Part shown: positions 37,277-46,947 of the stretch, in pieces
Layout: each line of letters begins with the position of its first letter
How positions within the stretch are numbered: the stretch's first letter is position 1
Origin: Dehalococcoidia bacterium
Lineage (GTDB): Bacteria > Chloroflexota > Dehalococcoidia > Dehalococcoidales > RBG-16-60-22
DNA: 48,475 nt
Reading direction: 5' to 3'
Assembly (NCBI GenBank): GCA_011192005.1
Contig: DUFB01000084.1
Coordinates: forward strand, 1-48,475
Position numbers and translations under genes: made by a program
Notes under the pieces: generated by a model
What the model saw: only the letters and a program-made list of their open reading frames with translations
Told to the model about the DNA's origin: nothing
Database searches by the model: none

Positions 37277-38827
37277 CTACTTTTCAGCTTTAATATAATG
37301 ACTGGCTTCGGATGCTTCATTAGGGTCGAAGGTCTTCTTAATTTTCCTGAGCCACTTGGTGTACTGTGAAGCCTCGGGACCATACATATCGTGGATAGGG
37401 TCGCTCCAGACGTGATGGGGAACACCGTAGTGGCCCTGGACAGCGGTGCGGTTAGCAGCCATGTATACCTCGAAGTTGGCCTGGACCGAGGCCGGATTCC
37501 TCGAGAAATAGCGGATGAGCATCTCACCGTGACCGCAGTGTCCGTGCTCTATCAGTTGCACGAACGGGTCGGTCCCATCAGCCAGCAGAGCATCCTCTTC
37601 GATATAATGTCCCTTCACCCTGGACGCTTCCCCGATGTACTTGCTCATCAGGTTGAACACGTCGGTGCCACCCACCTCACCCCCGAATGTCCCCGTGGCA
37701 CGGCAGGTTTCGCGGATGGAACCGGTAACCCTGATGAAGCGGTAGAGAAAGCCCCCGGCATTTTCGGGGTCCTCCACCGGCTTGAGAGATTTTCCTCCGG
37801 TTTCTTTGATAATCATCTCCAGTGTCGATTTTTTATATGCGAAGTCGCGTGCGGAATTCCCGGTGATGATTATCATGAATCCCGGCCCCTGTACCATGTC
37901 CGTGAATTGCCTGAGATATTTGATGTCCTCGGTGTTATTTGTAGCGATGTTGGCCGACATCATTGCGGGATTGAATCCCATCAGGATAAAGGCTATCTCC
38001 GCTTCGCCCACTCGATGAACTGCCTCCCGCAGCAGTTCCTGCGACTTAAAAGAGAAGTAGCGAATCATAAAGTTCGGCGGCAGGTAGCTCGGCCGGTACT
38101 GCGGCGATACTCCTTCGATGGGGAATACCGCCGGTCCCGGCCAGTGATAGACCTTCTGAGCGGCTTTGGTATATACCCCCAGCCCCCCTAATGGCATGGT
38201 ATTACCGCGTATAATACCTCGCAATGATGGTCCCGGTCCGTCGCCGCAAAACCACTCGTCGGAGGCTCCCAGCGTCCCCGTCCTGACTATCTCGCCGTCG
38301 GGTGTTACCCATTCCAGAGCCAGCTGGTTCCGCTCGCCGTAGCTGCCGCTGACACTGAGGTGCCCCAGGTTAGAATGTGCCGCCAGGGGTAGCGCGGAGC
38401 AATTGCTGCCGGCACCGGTGATATTGCAATTGAGGCCTCGTTTCATCAGCTCCGCCTGTAGTTGAGCATAGATGACAAAGGGCTCAACGACGGCGTACAT
38501 GCTTTTCTCATTGATTTCTATAATCCGGTTCATCCTGCGCAGGTCCAGCTTGATAACGCCGGATCCAGCGGGGTCGCAATAGGGTCCCCAGCCCGTGCTG
38601 GATGCTTTGAACTGTATGCCGTATTTATTGCACAGCCGTACGATTGCCTGCACCTCGGTGGTGTTACCCGGGAGGGTAATGGCTTCGAACCTGGGCACGA
38701 ACTTGTTCAGTCCCGAAACCAGTCCCGAGCGCCAGGCGTACGAGTCCAGTATTGCCGGTTCGTCGGAAATGTTCTCCGGTCCCACGATGTCTTCCAGGGC
38801 TCTGTATGTATCTTTTTTTAAAGCCAT
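37277..38827 (-). CDS. FAD-linked oxidase/dehydrogenase (GlcD/VAO superfamily)
   Basis: LPGNTTEVQAIVRLCNKYGIQFKASSTGWGPYCDPAGSGVIKLDLRRMNRIIEINEKSMYAVVEPFV FAD-binding domain. Confidence 0.88.
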   Translation of the reverse strand: MALKKDTYRALEDIVGPENISDEPAILDSYAWRSGLVSGLNKFVPRFEAITLPGNTTEVQAIVRLCNKYGIQFKASSTGWGPYCDPAGSGVIKLDLRRMNRIIEINEKSMYAVVEPFVIYAQLQAELMKRGLNCNITGAGSNCSALPLAAHSNLGHLSVSGSYGERNQLALEWVTPDGEIVRTGTLGASDEWFCGDGPGPSLRGIIRGNTMPLGGLGVYTKAAQKVYHWPGPAVFPIEGVSPQYRPSYLPPNFMIRYFSFKSQELLREAVHRVGEAEIAFILMGFNPAMMSANIATNNTEDIKYLRQFTDMVQGPGFMIIITGNSARDFAYKKSTLEMIIKETGGKSLKPVEDPENAGGFLYRFIRVTGSIRETCRATGTFGGEVGGTDVFNLMSKYIGEASRVKGHYIEEDALLADGTDPFVQLIEHGHCGHGEMLIRYFSRNPASVQANFEVYMAANRTAVQGHYGVPHHVWSDPIHDMYGPEASQYTKWLRKIKKTFDPNEASEASHYIKAEK

Positions 38828-38841
38828 TGTTCTCTCCTGGT

Positions 38842-40674
38842 TTAGATATTATCCAGTCCCAGAGCCTTCAGTTTCTCGGGGGAAGGCACGCCCTCTTGCG
38901 ACCATCCCCTGAGTTCGTAGTAGCGATCGAGGAACTCGTCCTGGTGCCGCACCTTCTGTCCCTCACCCTCGGCTTCACCGGTATGGAGGGGCTCGGTACG
39001 CATCCGCTTTGGCAGGGTATCGTCTTTCCGGCCAAGACCCTCGCGCATGTTTATCAAACGTTCCACGTTTACTATGCGCTCTCCGACCTGTCTCAGGTGT
39101 TCGTTGTCGGTATACTCCTCGATTCCTCTGGCTGCCGCCAGCATCTTCCCGAAGCAGTCGGGCACCCAGCCCCAGTTACCCGCGAACCCGCAGATGATTC
39201 CGGTCTCTTTCGAGGCGGTTTCGTCCTGGTTATAAATAACGACGTCGGCGTTTTCTACCTCTTCGAAGCGATTCGTCGGCCGTGGCACGGGGGCTCCCCA
39301 GATATCCTGAGCGGCGTAACCGTAGCAGTGGCTGGCGCCGATGCTGGCGGTGGCGTAGTTATAGCCCATCGACTTGGCACCCCGCGGTTCGTAAGCCGGT
39401 ATTTCCAGTCCCTTGACCTGCATCGCATAGTCCTCGGCGCCCTTTCCGATGATGGCCGCGGCTGCCCTAGTGCCTTCAGCCAGGATATTCCCGATGCCCT
39501 CGCGGGAGGCTATTTTCTTGATGAGGGCAATCATGGTTTCGTAGTTGCCGTAGGTCAGTTCCAATCCGTCGGCATCTGACTTATTGAGGATGCCCTTTTC
39601 GTAAAGCTCGAAAGCGAATCCGATGGTATTGCCAGTGGAGATGGTATCCAGCCCCAGGTCGTCGCATAGTTGGTCGGCGGCGATGGCGGCTTCGATGCTG
39701 GTGTTCTCCACCGGTCCACTGAATGCCCAGATGGTCTCGTATTCCGGTCCCTCGCTGTGGGCGTTCTTGTACAGCCCCGAGGTCACCGTATGTACTTTAC
39801 CACATCGTGCCGGACATGAGTAACAGCCTATGTCTCCCGTCCTCAGCTTACGGTAGTTCTCTCCGGTTATCTTCTCCCTGCCGTTCATCTGGCCGTAGCG
39901 GAAATTCTTCACGGGGAAAATCCCTATCATGTTCGTAAAGTCCTGCGTCTGCGTCGTGCCCCATTCCTTATGGTTTTCGAATCCCTTATTCGCCAGTACT
40001 GCGTCCACCTGCTCCTTGACCAATTGGTTGTACGTCTCGGGATCGCTGAGATTGAGGTTGCGCTGGGCGTTGATGGCGATGGCTTTAAGGTTCTTGGAGC
40101 CCATCACCGCGCCGGTTCCGCAGCGTCCCGCGCACCTTCTATCACTGAAAATCCCCGAGTATTTCACGCCGTTTTCTGCGGCCGGTCCGATGCTTACGCA
40201 GCGTGTGCTCTTGCCGTAAAGCTCGCTCAATTTTTGCTGGGTTTCCTTCGTATTTTTACCCCAGAACCCGGCAGCGTCATGGATACGGCAGCTGTCCCGG
40301 GTCAGGTGAAGATAAACCGGTTTCTCGGCTTTTCCTTCGATTATCATGAACTCGTAACCGGCGAATTTCAGCCATGCCCCGAAGTCCGCCCCGCCCACCG
40401 ACCTGGCGAAAGCCCCGGTCAGCGGACTTTTTGTAATCGTCATCCACCTCGATACCGCCAGGGCTGATGTCCCCGCCAGCGGTCCGGCGAGCAGTATTAA
40501 CTTATTATCTTCACCGAGCGGGTCGATATCTGACTTGAGTTCCTTATAGAGATATCTAACGCCGTAGCCCCTCCCCCCGACGAAGTTCTTGGCTATCTTA
40601 TTGTCTACTTCCTCGGTCTTTATTTCCGATGTGGATAGGTTAATTCTAAGATATTTACCCGTGTTCAATGCCAT
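38842..40674 (-). CDS. Aldehyde ferredoxin oxidoreductase family protein 1
   Basis: YLRINLSTSEIKTEEV, NFVGGRGYGVRYLY, LAGPLAGT, RCAGRCGTGAVMGSKNLKAIAI, CYSCPARCGK, DDLGLDTIS. Confidence 0.95.
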   Translation of the reverse strand: MALNTGKYLRINLSTSEIKTEEVDNKIAKNFVGGRGYGVRYLYKELKSDIDPLGEDNKLILLAGPLAGTSALAVSRWMTITKSPLTGAFARSVGGADFGAWLKFAGYEFMIIEGKAEKPVYLHLTRDSCRIHDAAGFWGKNTKETQQKLSELYGKSTRCVSIGPAAENGVKYSGIFSDRRCAGRCGTGAVMGSKNLKAIAINAQRNLNLSDPETYNQLVKEQVDAVLANKGFENHKEWGTTQTQDFTNMIGIFPVKNFRYGQMNGREKITGENYRKLRTGDIGCYSCPARCGKVHTVTSGLYKNAHSEGPEYETIWAFSGPVENTSIEAAIAADQLCDDLGLDTISTGNTIGFAFELYEKGILNKSDADGLELTYGNYETMIALIKKIASREGIGNILAEGTRAAAAIIGKGAEDYAMQVKGLEIPAYEPRGAKSMGYNYATASIGASHCYGYAAQDIWGAPVPRPTNRFEEVENADVVIYNQDETASKETGIICGFAGNWGWVPDCFGKMLAAARGIEEYTDNEHLRQVGERIVNVERLINMREGLGRKDDTLPKRMRTEPLHTGEAEGEGQKVRHQDEFLDRYYELRGWSQEGVPSPEKLKALGLDNI

Positions 40675-40709
40675 TTTACCTCCTGGGAATGATTACATTG
40701 GTTCAATAT

Positions 40710-41486
40710 CTAGGGAAGTTGCGGCAGGCCGCCGGTGACGCAGAGCGTTTCGCAGGTAACGTAAGCCGAGAGCTCCGATGCCAAGAACAGGGCGGCCCCG
40801 GCGATGTCATCCGGAGTACCAGGTCGCTGCATGGGCACCTTCTTACCCAGACCTTCGTTGAAGAATTTATCCTTGTCTTCATCACTCATCGTGCCGGTCA
40901 TTCTTTCGTAAAAATTCGTGCGTATCGGACCTGGCAGGATGGCGTTTACCGTGATATTCAGGGGTGCCAGTTCCCTGCCGAGGTCGTAGGTAAACCCGAT
41001 GATGCCCGCCTTGGCCGTATTGTAGTGGATTTCGTGGGCGGGCGGCTGGATACCCCCGATGGAGGATATGCCGATTATCTTGCCGTATTTCGCCTTCTTC
41101 ATATACGGCACGACGTACTTGCAGAAGAGGAAGTGGCTTTTCAGGTTCAAAGCCAGCACCCTGTCCCATTCTTCCTCGGTGATGTCCTCGATCGGTTTAT
41201 GGGGGGCTATGGCTCCGGCGTTATTGACCAGAATATCTATTTTCATGTAATTATCGACAACTTTCTGGACCGTGTTCCTTACCTGTTTGCCGTCGGTAAC
41301 GTCGCACCGTATCGCCAGCCCGTCGCTTCCTTTCTGTTTAACCAGAGCTACCGTATTGTTAGCTTCATTGATGTCTATATCGGCAATGGCCACCTTGCAG
41401 CCTTCTTCCGCGAATCTTGAAGCCATGCCGCGTCCCATCCCTTTAGCCCCGCCGGTAATAATCGCCACTCTGTCTTTTAACAACAT
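40710..41486 (-). CDS. SDR-family oxidoreductase
   Basis: AIITGGAKGMGRGMA, NNAGAIAPHKP, YNTAKAG, PGPIRT. Confidence 0.95.
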   Translation of the reverse strand: MLLKDRVAIITGGAKGMGRGMASRFAEEGCKVAIADIDINEANNTVALVKQKGSDGLAIRCDVTDGKQVRNTVQKVVDNYMKIDILVNNAGAIAPHKPIEDITEEEWDRVLALNLKSHFLFCKYVVPYMKKAKYGKIIGISSIGGIQPPAHEIHYNTAKAGIIGFTYDLGRELAPLNITVNAILPGPIRTNFYERMTGTMSDEDKDKFFNEGLGKKVPMQRPGTPDDIAGAALFLASELSAYVTCETLCVTGGLPQLP

Positions 41487-41500
41487 TATTCTTCTCCTTG

Positions 41501-42022
41501 CTATCGTGGATTTGGCATGTTGCTGTAGCCTTCGGACATGTTCTCATCGTGCCAGAATTTCCAGTCCAGTTTAGCACGTTGGTCCGTGCTCATAAGCTGC
41601 GGGTAAAATTTCTCGGTGTGCTGGGTTCCCTGGTTGATTTCAATAAATATCCAGGATCGCACTGTCTTCAGAGGATTCCAGGGACCGTGGATAAAATTGG
41701 GTGGTAGAAAGACTACCGTCGATTCTGTGATGACATGCCTTTCCTGCTCCGGTCCCATGTAAATCTCCACCTCTGCTCCCAGGTCGTCGGGGTTATCGGG
41801 GTCGGTGCCGATATGTATCAGCAGTTCGGCTTCGCTGTGGATGTGTGGCGGGTGCCCGATTTCCATCCGCGGTTTCTCGTGCGGCAATACCCAGTGAATA
41901 AAATAGAAGTTACTCCCTGTTATTTTCCTGCTGTCCATACGCTGGAGTATCGGCCCCATAATGAACTTGAAAGGTGGCGGGTCGTTTTTCAGGAAATATT
42001 TATCGTATTTGTTGCCGGGCAT
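41501..42022 (-). CDS. Cupin-fold protein (tentative)
   Basis: HPPHIHSEAELLIHIGTDPDNPDDLGAEVEIYMGPEQERHVITESTVVFLPPNFIHGPWNP. Confidence 0.65.
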   Translation of the reverse strand: MPGNKYDKYFLKNDPPPFKFIMGPILQRMDSRKITGSNFYFIHWVLPHEKPRMEIGHPPHIHSEAELLIHIGTDPDNPDDLGAEVEIYMGPEQERHVITESTVVFLPPNFIHGPWNPLKTVRSWIFIEINQGTQHTEKFYPQLMSTDQRAKLDWKFWHDENMSEGYSNMPNPR

Positions 42023-42174
42023 TCTATAAAAAACTCCTTATTAAACGCTGAGTTCAGCCAGGAGAGAAAGCAATCCTTATAACTGTATCTGATTTTACTC
42101 CTTTAGCCGTTCGGTAATCAATAAATCATTCAGTCTGTCATTATTCCTGCTAAAGGTTTATAATATCTTTTGAG

Positions 42175-43416
42175 TTGGATATTCATCATCGCGCCGAGAT
42201 TATTTCCGTCGGCAATGAGCTTCTCCGGGGAGAAATCACCGATACCAATGCCGGTTTTCTAGCATCGCAGTTACCTTTACTGGGCATCGAGCTCAACCGG
42301 ATGACCACCGCAGGGGACGATATCAGGCAGCTGAGGGAAACCCTGGAAAGGGCGCAGGAAAAGGCGGATATCGTGCTTGTTACTGGTGGCTTGGGTCCTA
42401 CTGCCGACGACTTGACCCGTGAAGCCATCGCGGCTGTCACGGGCGAGGAACCTACCGTTGATGCCGCGCTTGAAAATAATTTGCGCCAGCTTTTCGGTCG
42501 CATGAGACAGGAAATGCCTCCCCATAATATCAAGCAGGCCTGGTTGATTCCCTCCGCCGAGGCGCTCGATAACCCCCTCGGTACCGCTCCGGGCTGGTGG
42601 GTCAGGAAAAACGGCAAGACCATCGCCGCCATGCCCGGTCCTCCCCGCGAGATGACCATTATGTGGCGTAATGAAGTAGCGCCGCGTTTGAGAAAAATAC
42701 TATCGAAACAGGTTATATTGTCGCGTACGTTCAAGACCTATGGCATACCCGAGGCGGAGGTTGCCGAAATGGTGCAGTCCTTCTTCGAATCGGAAAACCC
42801 GTCCCTTGGCATCTACGCGCATCTGGACGGTATTCATTTACGATTTGTTGCCCGGGGTAATGACGCCGGGCAACTGCTCAGGAATGCCGGGGAACAACTT
42901 GATGAAATCTTTGGCTCGCGTATCTGGGGCAGAGATGACGATTCGCTGGAGGGACTTATCGGCGGCTGGCTCGGTAAGACCGGTCTGACGCTGGCGACAA
43001 TCGAGGATGGTACAACGGGTACTATCGCTAATTTGTTATCGACGACACCTGGCAGCGCGCGATACTATCGTGGCGGTCTGGTAACCGGCTCCGACGCCAC
43101 AAAGATTGCCTTCGGCGTTCCCCCGGAAGTTATCGCCACGTACGGCCCTGTAAGCCCTGAAGTTGCCGGTATAATGGCTGCGATGATCAGAGAGAGATTT
43201 TCGGCGGACATCGGGTTGAGTACCAGTGGAATATCACAGAAATCCACCGTTAAGGGAGAACCTCCCGGGCTGACCTATGTAGGCGTCAGCGATGCATCGG
43301 GAGAAAAAACCTGGGGGCATAACTTTGCCCGTTTCCGAGACCCCTCGGGACAGCGCGAGGCTTACGGGGCTCTCTTCCGACTCCGAGAACGCCTGATAGA
43401 ACTGAAAATCGCCTGA
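42175..43416 (+). CDS. cinA: CinA family protein (TTG start)
   Basis: AEIISVGNELLRGEITDTNAGFLASQL, TGGLGPTADDLTREAIA, MPGPPREM, C-terminal amidase-like domain. Confidence 0.93.
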   Translation: MDIHHRAEIISVGNELLRGEITDTNAGFLASQLPLLGIELNRMTTAGDDIRQLRETLERAQEKADIVLVTGGLGPTADDLTREAIAAVTGEEPTVDAALENNLRQLFGRMRQEMPPHNIKQAWLIPSAEALDNPLGTAPGWWVRKNGKTIAAMPGPPREMTIMWRNEVAPRLRKILSKQVILSRTFKTYGIPEAEVAEMVQSFFESENPSLGIYAHLDGIHLRFVARGNDAGQLLRNAGEQLDEIFGSRIWGRDDDSLEGLIGGWLGKTGLTLATIEDGTTGTIANLLSTTPGSARYYRGGLVTGSDATKIAFGVPPEVIATYGPVSPEVAGIMAAMIRERFSADIGLSTSGISQKSTVKGEPPGLTYVGVSDASGEKTWGHNFARFRDPSGQREAYGALFRLRERLIELKIA

Positions 43417-43431
43417 CTCCGGCATATAAAA

Positions 43432-43474
43432 CAACCGGTTATCCCTCGCTTGCGTCGTGAAAGATAACCGGTTG
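43432..43474. terminator. Hairpin between convergent cinA and AOR
   Basis: caaccggttatc / gataaccggttg, perfect 12 bp, 19-nt loop. Confidence 0.8.
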
Positions 43475-43491
43475 CTCTGTTCTGAAATATT

Positions 43492-45354
43492 CTATTTATA
43501 CAGCTCTTTGGCTACGTCATCGAGGCCCAGCTCTAGGAGGACTTTTTTGCTGGGTTTACCCGTCTTAACATCCCAGCCGAGGGCTTCATAGTATTCCTTG
43601 GAGAGTTCGTTCATGTCAAGTGTAATACCGGCGCGCGGTCCCTCCGTCTTGGGGGGAACACCCTGCATCCTGTCCGGGAATTTCCAGGGTGTCGCCAGAC
43701 CTTCGCGGATGTTAAAGGCCTGCCGCATGGTTACGATACGGTGGCCTGTCTTGATGATTTCGTCCATGTCCATGTCCCATCCGGTGATGGTCTGGAAGGC
43801 CTCAACCAGCTGGTTGATATGGCCGTAACCATCCCCGATGACAATCATGCAGATACCGGCAGCATTATAGGCCGCCGTAAGATTGGCACCGTGCTTGTGA
43901 ATTTTGCCACGCCCCTTGAGCTTCGTCGGGTCATATTCGGGCATGGCTCCCGCCGGTAGAGGCCCCTCACCACCCTGGGTATGCCTGGCGGGGGTCGGTT
44001 CGGAGGCGTACCCGATAGCGAACTGGTATCCTCCGCGGGAATCGTGCGCCGGGACTTCCTGTCCGCCGACATGCATGGCGTATTTCTCGGAACCCTTGCC
44101 TATTCTCTCCGCGGCTTTCTTCACGCCATCGGCTATTTTATCGCCGAACCCTTCGCGCTTCGCCAGCTTCTCGGTCATAGCGACGATTGCCTTGGTATTG
44201 CCCCAGTTCATTTCCAGTCCGTCGGTATCCTTTTTGTTGATTAGTCCCTTTTCGTAGCATTCGATGGTGAAGGCGATACTGGCCCCGGCTGATATCGTGT
44301 CGAGTCCGTATCGGTTACAGATATCGTTAATTTTAATTATCGAAGACAGGTCGGCATTCAGGCAGTTACTGCCGAACATCGCCAGTGTCTCGTATTCGGG
44401 TTTATGGGCTTCGGCGGAGTACTTGTACTCGCCGGTGCCTTCCTTCATTATCCCGCCGCAGCCGATGGGGCAGTGCCAGCAGGCATAGTTCCGCGCCTGC
44501 TGCGGTTCCACGTTCTCGGCGCCGATATCTTTGAAATTCGGGAAGTCTATCACGCAGGCGCCGGCCCAGTTCTTGGCAGGGGCATCGTCAATTTCGCAGC
44601 ACATATTGAAGAGGAAAGGCGTGCCGAATTTGCGCATGAACGGGACGTTCGGTCCCATATTGGCTAGGTGTTTTTTCCTCATAGCCGCGGATTTTGCTGC
44701 ATCGGCTACGGGTATCTTCATGTTGCCCTGTACCGCGATTGCCTTGAGTTTCTTGGAGCCCATCACCGCCCCCAGTCCTGACCGCCCCGCGGCGCGCCCC
44801 TTGTTGTTCATTATCGCCGCCACCAGAGCTACTTTCTCCCCGGAAGGCCCGATACAGGCAACTTCCAGGTCTTTGCCGTACTCGGCACGTAGTATGTCCT
44901 GGGTCTCGAAGGTATCCTTGCCCCAGATTTTACTGGCGTCTTTCAACTCGGCTTTACCGTTGTTGATGTGGAGATATACGGGCTTGTCCGATATTCCGGT
45001 AAAAAAGACAGCGTCGTATCCGGCAAACTTCAAGGTGGGTCCGACATTACCACCCGAGTTGGCGTCGCCCCAGCCACCTGTCAGCGGCGATTTGCCCACC
45101 ATGATGTAGCGGGAACCGCCCATCGCGTCGGTGCCGGTTAGCACGCCGGTGGTCATACCGAGAATCGCCTCGGGGCCAAGCGGATCGATGCCGGCTTTCT
45201 GCCGGCTGAACAGTATGCGGGCGCCCAGGCCGTAGCCACCCAGGAAGTCGCGCCCCATCTTCTCATCCAGAGCTTCTTCTTTCAGCTCTTTCTTGGAAAG
45301 GTCTACCCACAGTACCTTTCCCATGAATCCATGTGCCATGTTTACATCCTCCAA
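43492..45354 (-). CDS. Aldehyde ferredoxin oxidoreductase family protein 2
   Basis: KVLWVDLSKKELKEEAL, DFLGGYGLGARILF, GRSGLGAVMGSKKLKAIAV, CWHCPIGCGG, RYGLDTISAGASIAF. Confidence 0.95.
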   Translation of the reverse strand: MEDVNMAHGFMGKVLWVDLSKKELKEEALDEKMGRDFLGGYGLGARILFSRQKAGIDPLGPEAILGMTTGVLTGTDAMGGSRYIMVGKSPLTGGWGDANSGGNVGPTLKFAGYDAVFFTGISDKPVYLHINNGKAELKDASKIWGKDTFETQDILRAEYGKDLEVACIGPSGEKVALVAAIMNNKGRAAGRSGLGAVMGSKKLKAIAVQGNMKIPVADAAKSAAMRKKHLANMGPNVPFMRKFGTPFLFNMCCEIDDAPAKNWAGACVIDFPNFKDIGAENVEPQQARNYACWHCPIGCGGIMKEGTGEYKYSAEAHKPEYETLAMFGSNCLNADLSSIIKINDICNRYGLDTISAGASIAFTIECYEKGLINKKDTDGLEMNWGNTKAIVAMTEKLAKREGFGDKIADGVKKAAERIGKGSEKYAMHVGGQEVPAHDSRGGYQFAIGYASEPTPARHTQGGEGPLPAGAMPEYDPTKLKGRGKIHKHGANLTAAYNAAGICMIVIGDGYGHINQLVEAFQTITGWDMDMDEIIKTGHRIVTMRQAFNIREGLATPWKFPDRMQGVPPKTEGPRAGITLDMNELSKEYYEALGWDVKTGKPSKKVLLELGLDDVAKELYK

Positions 45355-45500
45355 TTTTTATATAATTAAAAATTACTTCCTATATGTAAGTAGCAATTCC
45401 TGTAGGATTATATCAGATTATCCTATGCAATTGTCAAAAATATAGATTTGGAGCTATTCAGAAAGTAATATGGCGACCCCGGGGGGTACTGGATTCCCGA

Positions 45501-45689
45501 GTGCAAACCGCCTATATTGTAGAACTTCTGTGTAAAAACATTAGTGAAATTTGTATATCACCGAAGAAGGTATCAACATTAAAACAGACAGAGATAATTC
45601 AGAAGATTGGTAAAAAGAGTCTAAGAGAATTGGCCAGAGAATACGATGTTAGATATGAAACGGTGCGGAGAATAATAAAAAGAGATTGA
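45501..45689 (+). CDS. Small HTH protein or recombinase/resolvase-like HTH remnant
   Basis: GKKSLRELAREYDVRYETVRRIIKRD resembles a resolvase-type HTH; isolated in AT-rich DNA. Confidence 0.45.
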   Translation: MQTAYIVELLCKNISEICISPKKVSTLKQTEIIQKIGKKSLRELAREYDVRYETVRRIIKRD

Positions 45690-46231
45690 GATTTGTTTAC
45701 TCCATATCGAGAGTAGTATCAAATTTTTATAACACAGCAAAATACTAAAATGTTCGGCGAGGTGACAAAACGTCAGATTGTGCAGCCTAAAAACGTTCCT
45801 TTTTTAACATTTTGATTATATGCCTAGTACTCAGGCGTGGAATAGAGCGGACCTTTTTATATTGAGGAGATATATTATTGAGATAACCTAAGATTAATGT
45901 GACAATCTAGTTGAATGTTACTATTAATAAATATCAGGCTTTTTAGCTCTAACTTTATAGAACCAAGTTTGACAAATATGAATAATAGGATAGAATGATG
46001 ATACTCCATGTCGAAGGGGGTGGCGCTTATGGATGAACACAATAAAATTATCTTAAGAAATAAGGCTCCTAGGGTAAAATGGATCAGACGTAGCTGAAAA
46101 TAAAAATAAGGGGAAAAATTAGTCATACAAAATCTCATAGCGGCATAATATATTATTCACTGGCTAAAGATGGCAATTAGATATAAGGTGCTATAAATAT
46201 ACGGGCAGTTCACTGCTAAGGAGGGAAGAGC

Positions 46232-46939
46232 ATGAAAAAGGGGTTAGTTACAATTGTAATCATCATAATCAACATTTTTATGCTTTTCACATTACTGGCT
46301 TGTGGTGAAGAAGTAATCACAACACAATCATTGAGTGCCTCGGAAATAATTAATAATTCAATAGATAAGATGAATGTCATCAGTTCTTTCCATTTTGAAC
46401 TTGTTCATGAAGGTGGACGCACACCTATTGCTATGGGATTAGAACTGGATAAAGCGATAGGTGATGTTACAAAACCCGATAAACTTAAAGCAAGCATTAC
46501 CGCCGCCTTAGGTGGAATGCTGGTTAAAGTTGAAGTTGTAACGATCGGGATCACAACTTATATGACGAATCCCCTTACCAAGGAGTGGGAACTCGTTCCA
46601 GGAGAATTCAGTGCCATCAGTATTTTAGACCCGAATGCTGGAATTACTGCTATTTTAGAAGATATAGTAGACCCTTCCGTAGTTGAGGGTGAAGACAAAG
46701 ATGAGGGCGGTAGCTATCATATTAAAGGTGAAATACCATCTAAGAGTTTACGCCCGATTACATTGTCATCTGTCGAAGGTGTTAATGTTACTGTGGATGT
46801 CTGGATTGATGCAGAAACTTTCTTGATATATCAAATACAAGTGGAAGGGCAGATAACTGAAACGGAAAAACTGGGGATAATAAGAATACTAAAGCTATCT
46901 AACTACAATCAGGAAGTAGAAATTGAATCACCTATATAG
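46232..46939 (+). CDS. LppX/LprAFG-like lipoprotein
   Basis: Signal with lipobox LLAC; SASEIINNSIDKMNVISSFHFELVHEGG; TLSSVEGVNVTVDVWIDAETFLIYQIQVEG. Confidence 0.82.
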   Translation: MKKGLVTIVIIIINIFMLFTLLACGEEVITTQSLSASEIINNSIDKMNVISSFHFELVHEGGRTPIAMGLELDKAIGDVTKPDKLKASITAALGGMLVKVEVVTIGITTYMTNPLTKEWELVPGEFSAISILDPNAGITAILEDIVDPSVVEGEDKDEGGSYHIKGEIPSKSLRPITLSSVEGVNVTVDVWIDAETFLIYQIQVEGQITETEKLGIIRILKLSNYNQEVEIESPI

Positions 46940-46947
46940 AGCTAGAT

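Noticed and set aside
46029-46097. 22-aa ORF MDEHNKIILRNKAPRVKWIRRS preceded by a purine-rich stretch
   Set aside because: Too short to support without conservation data.
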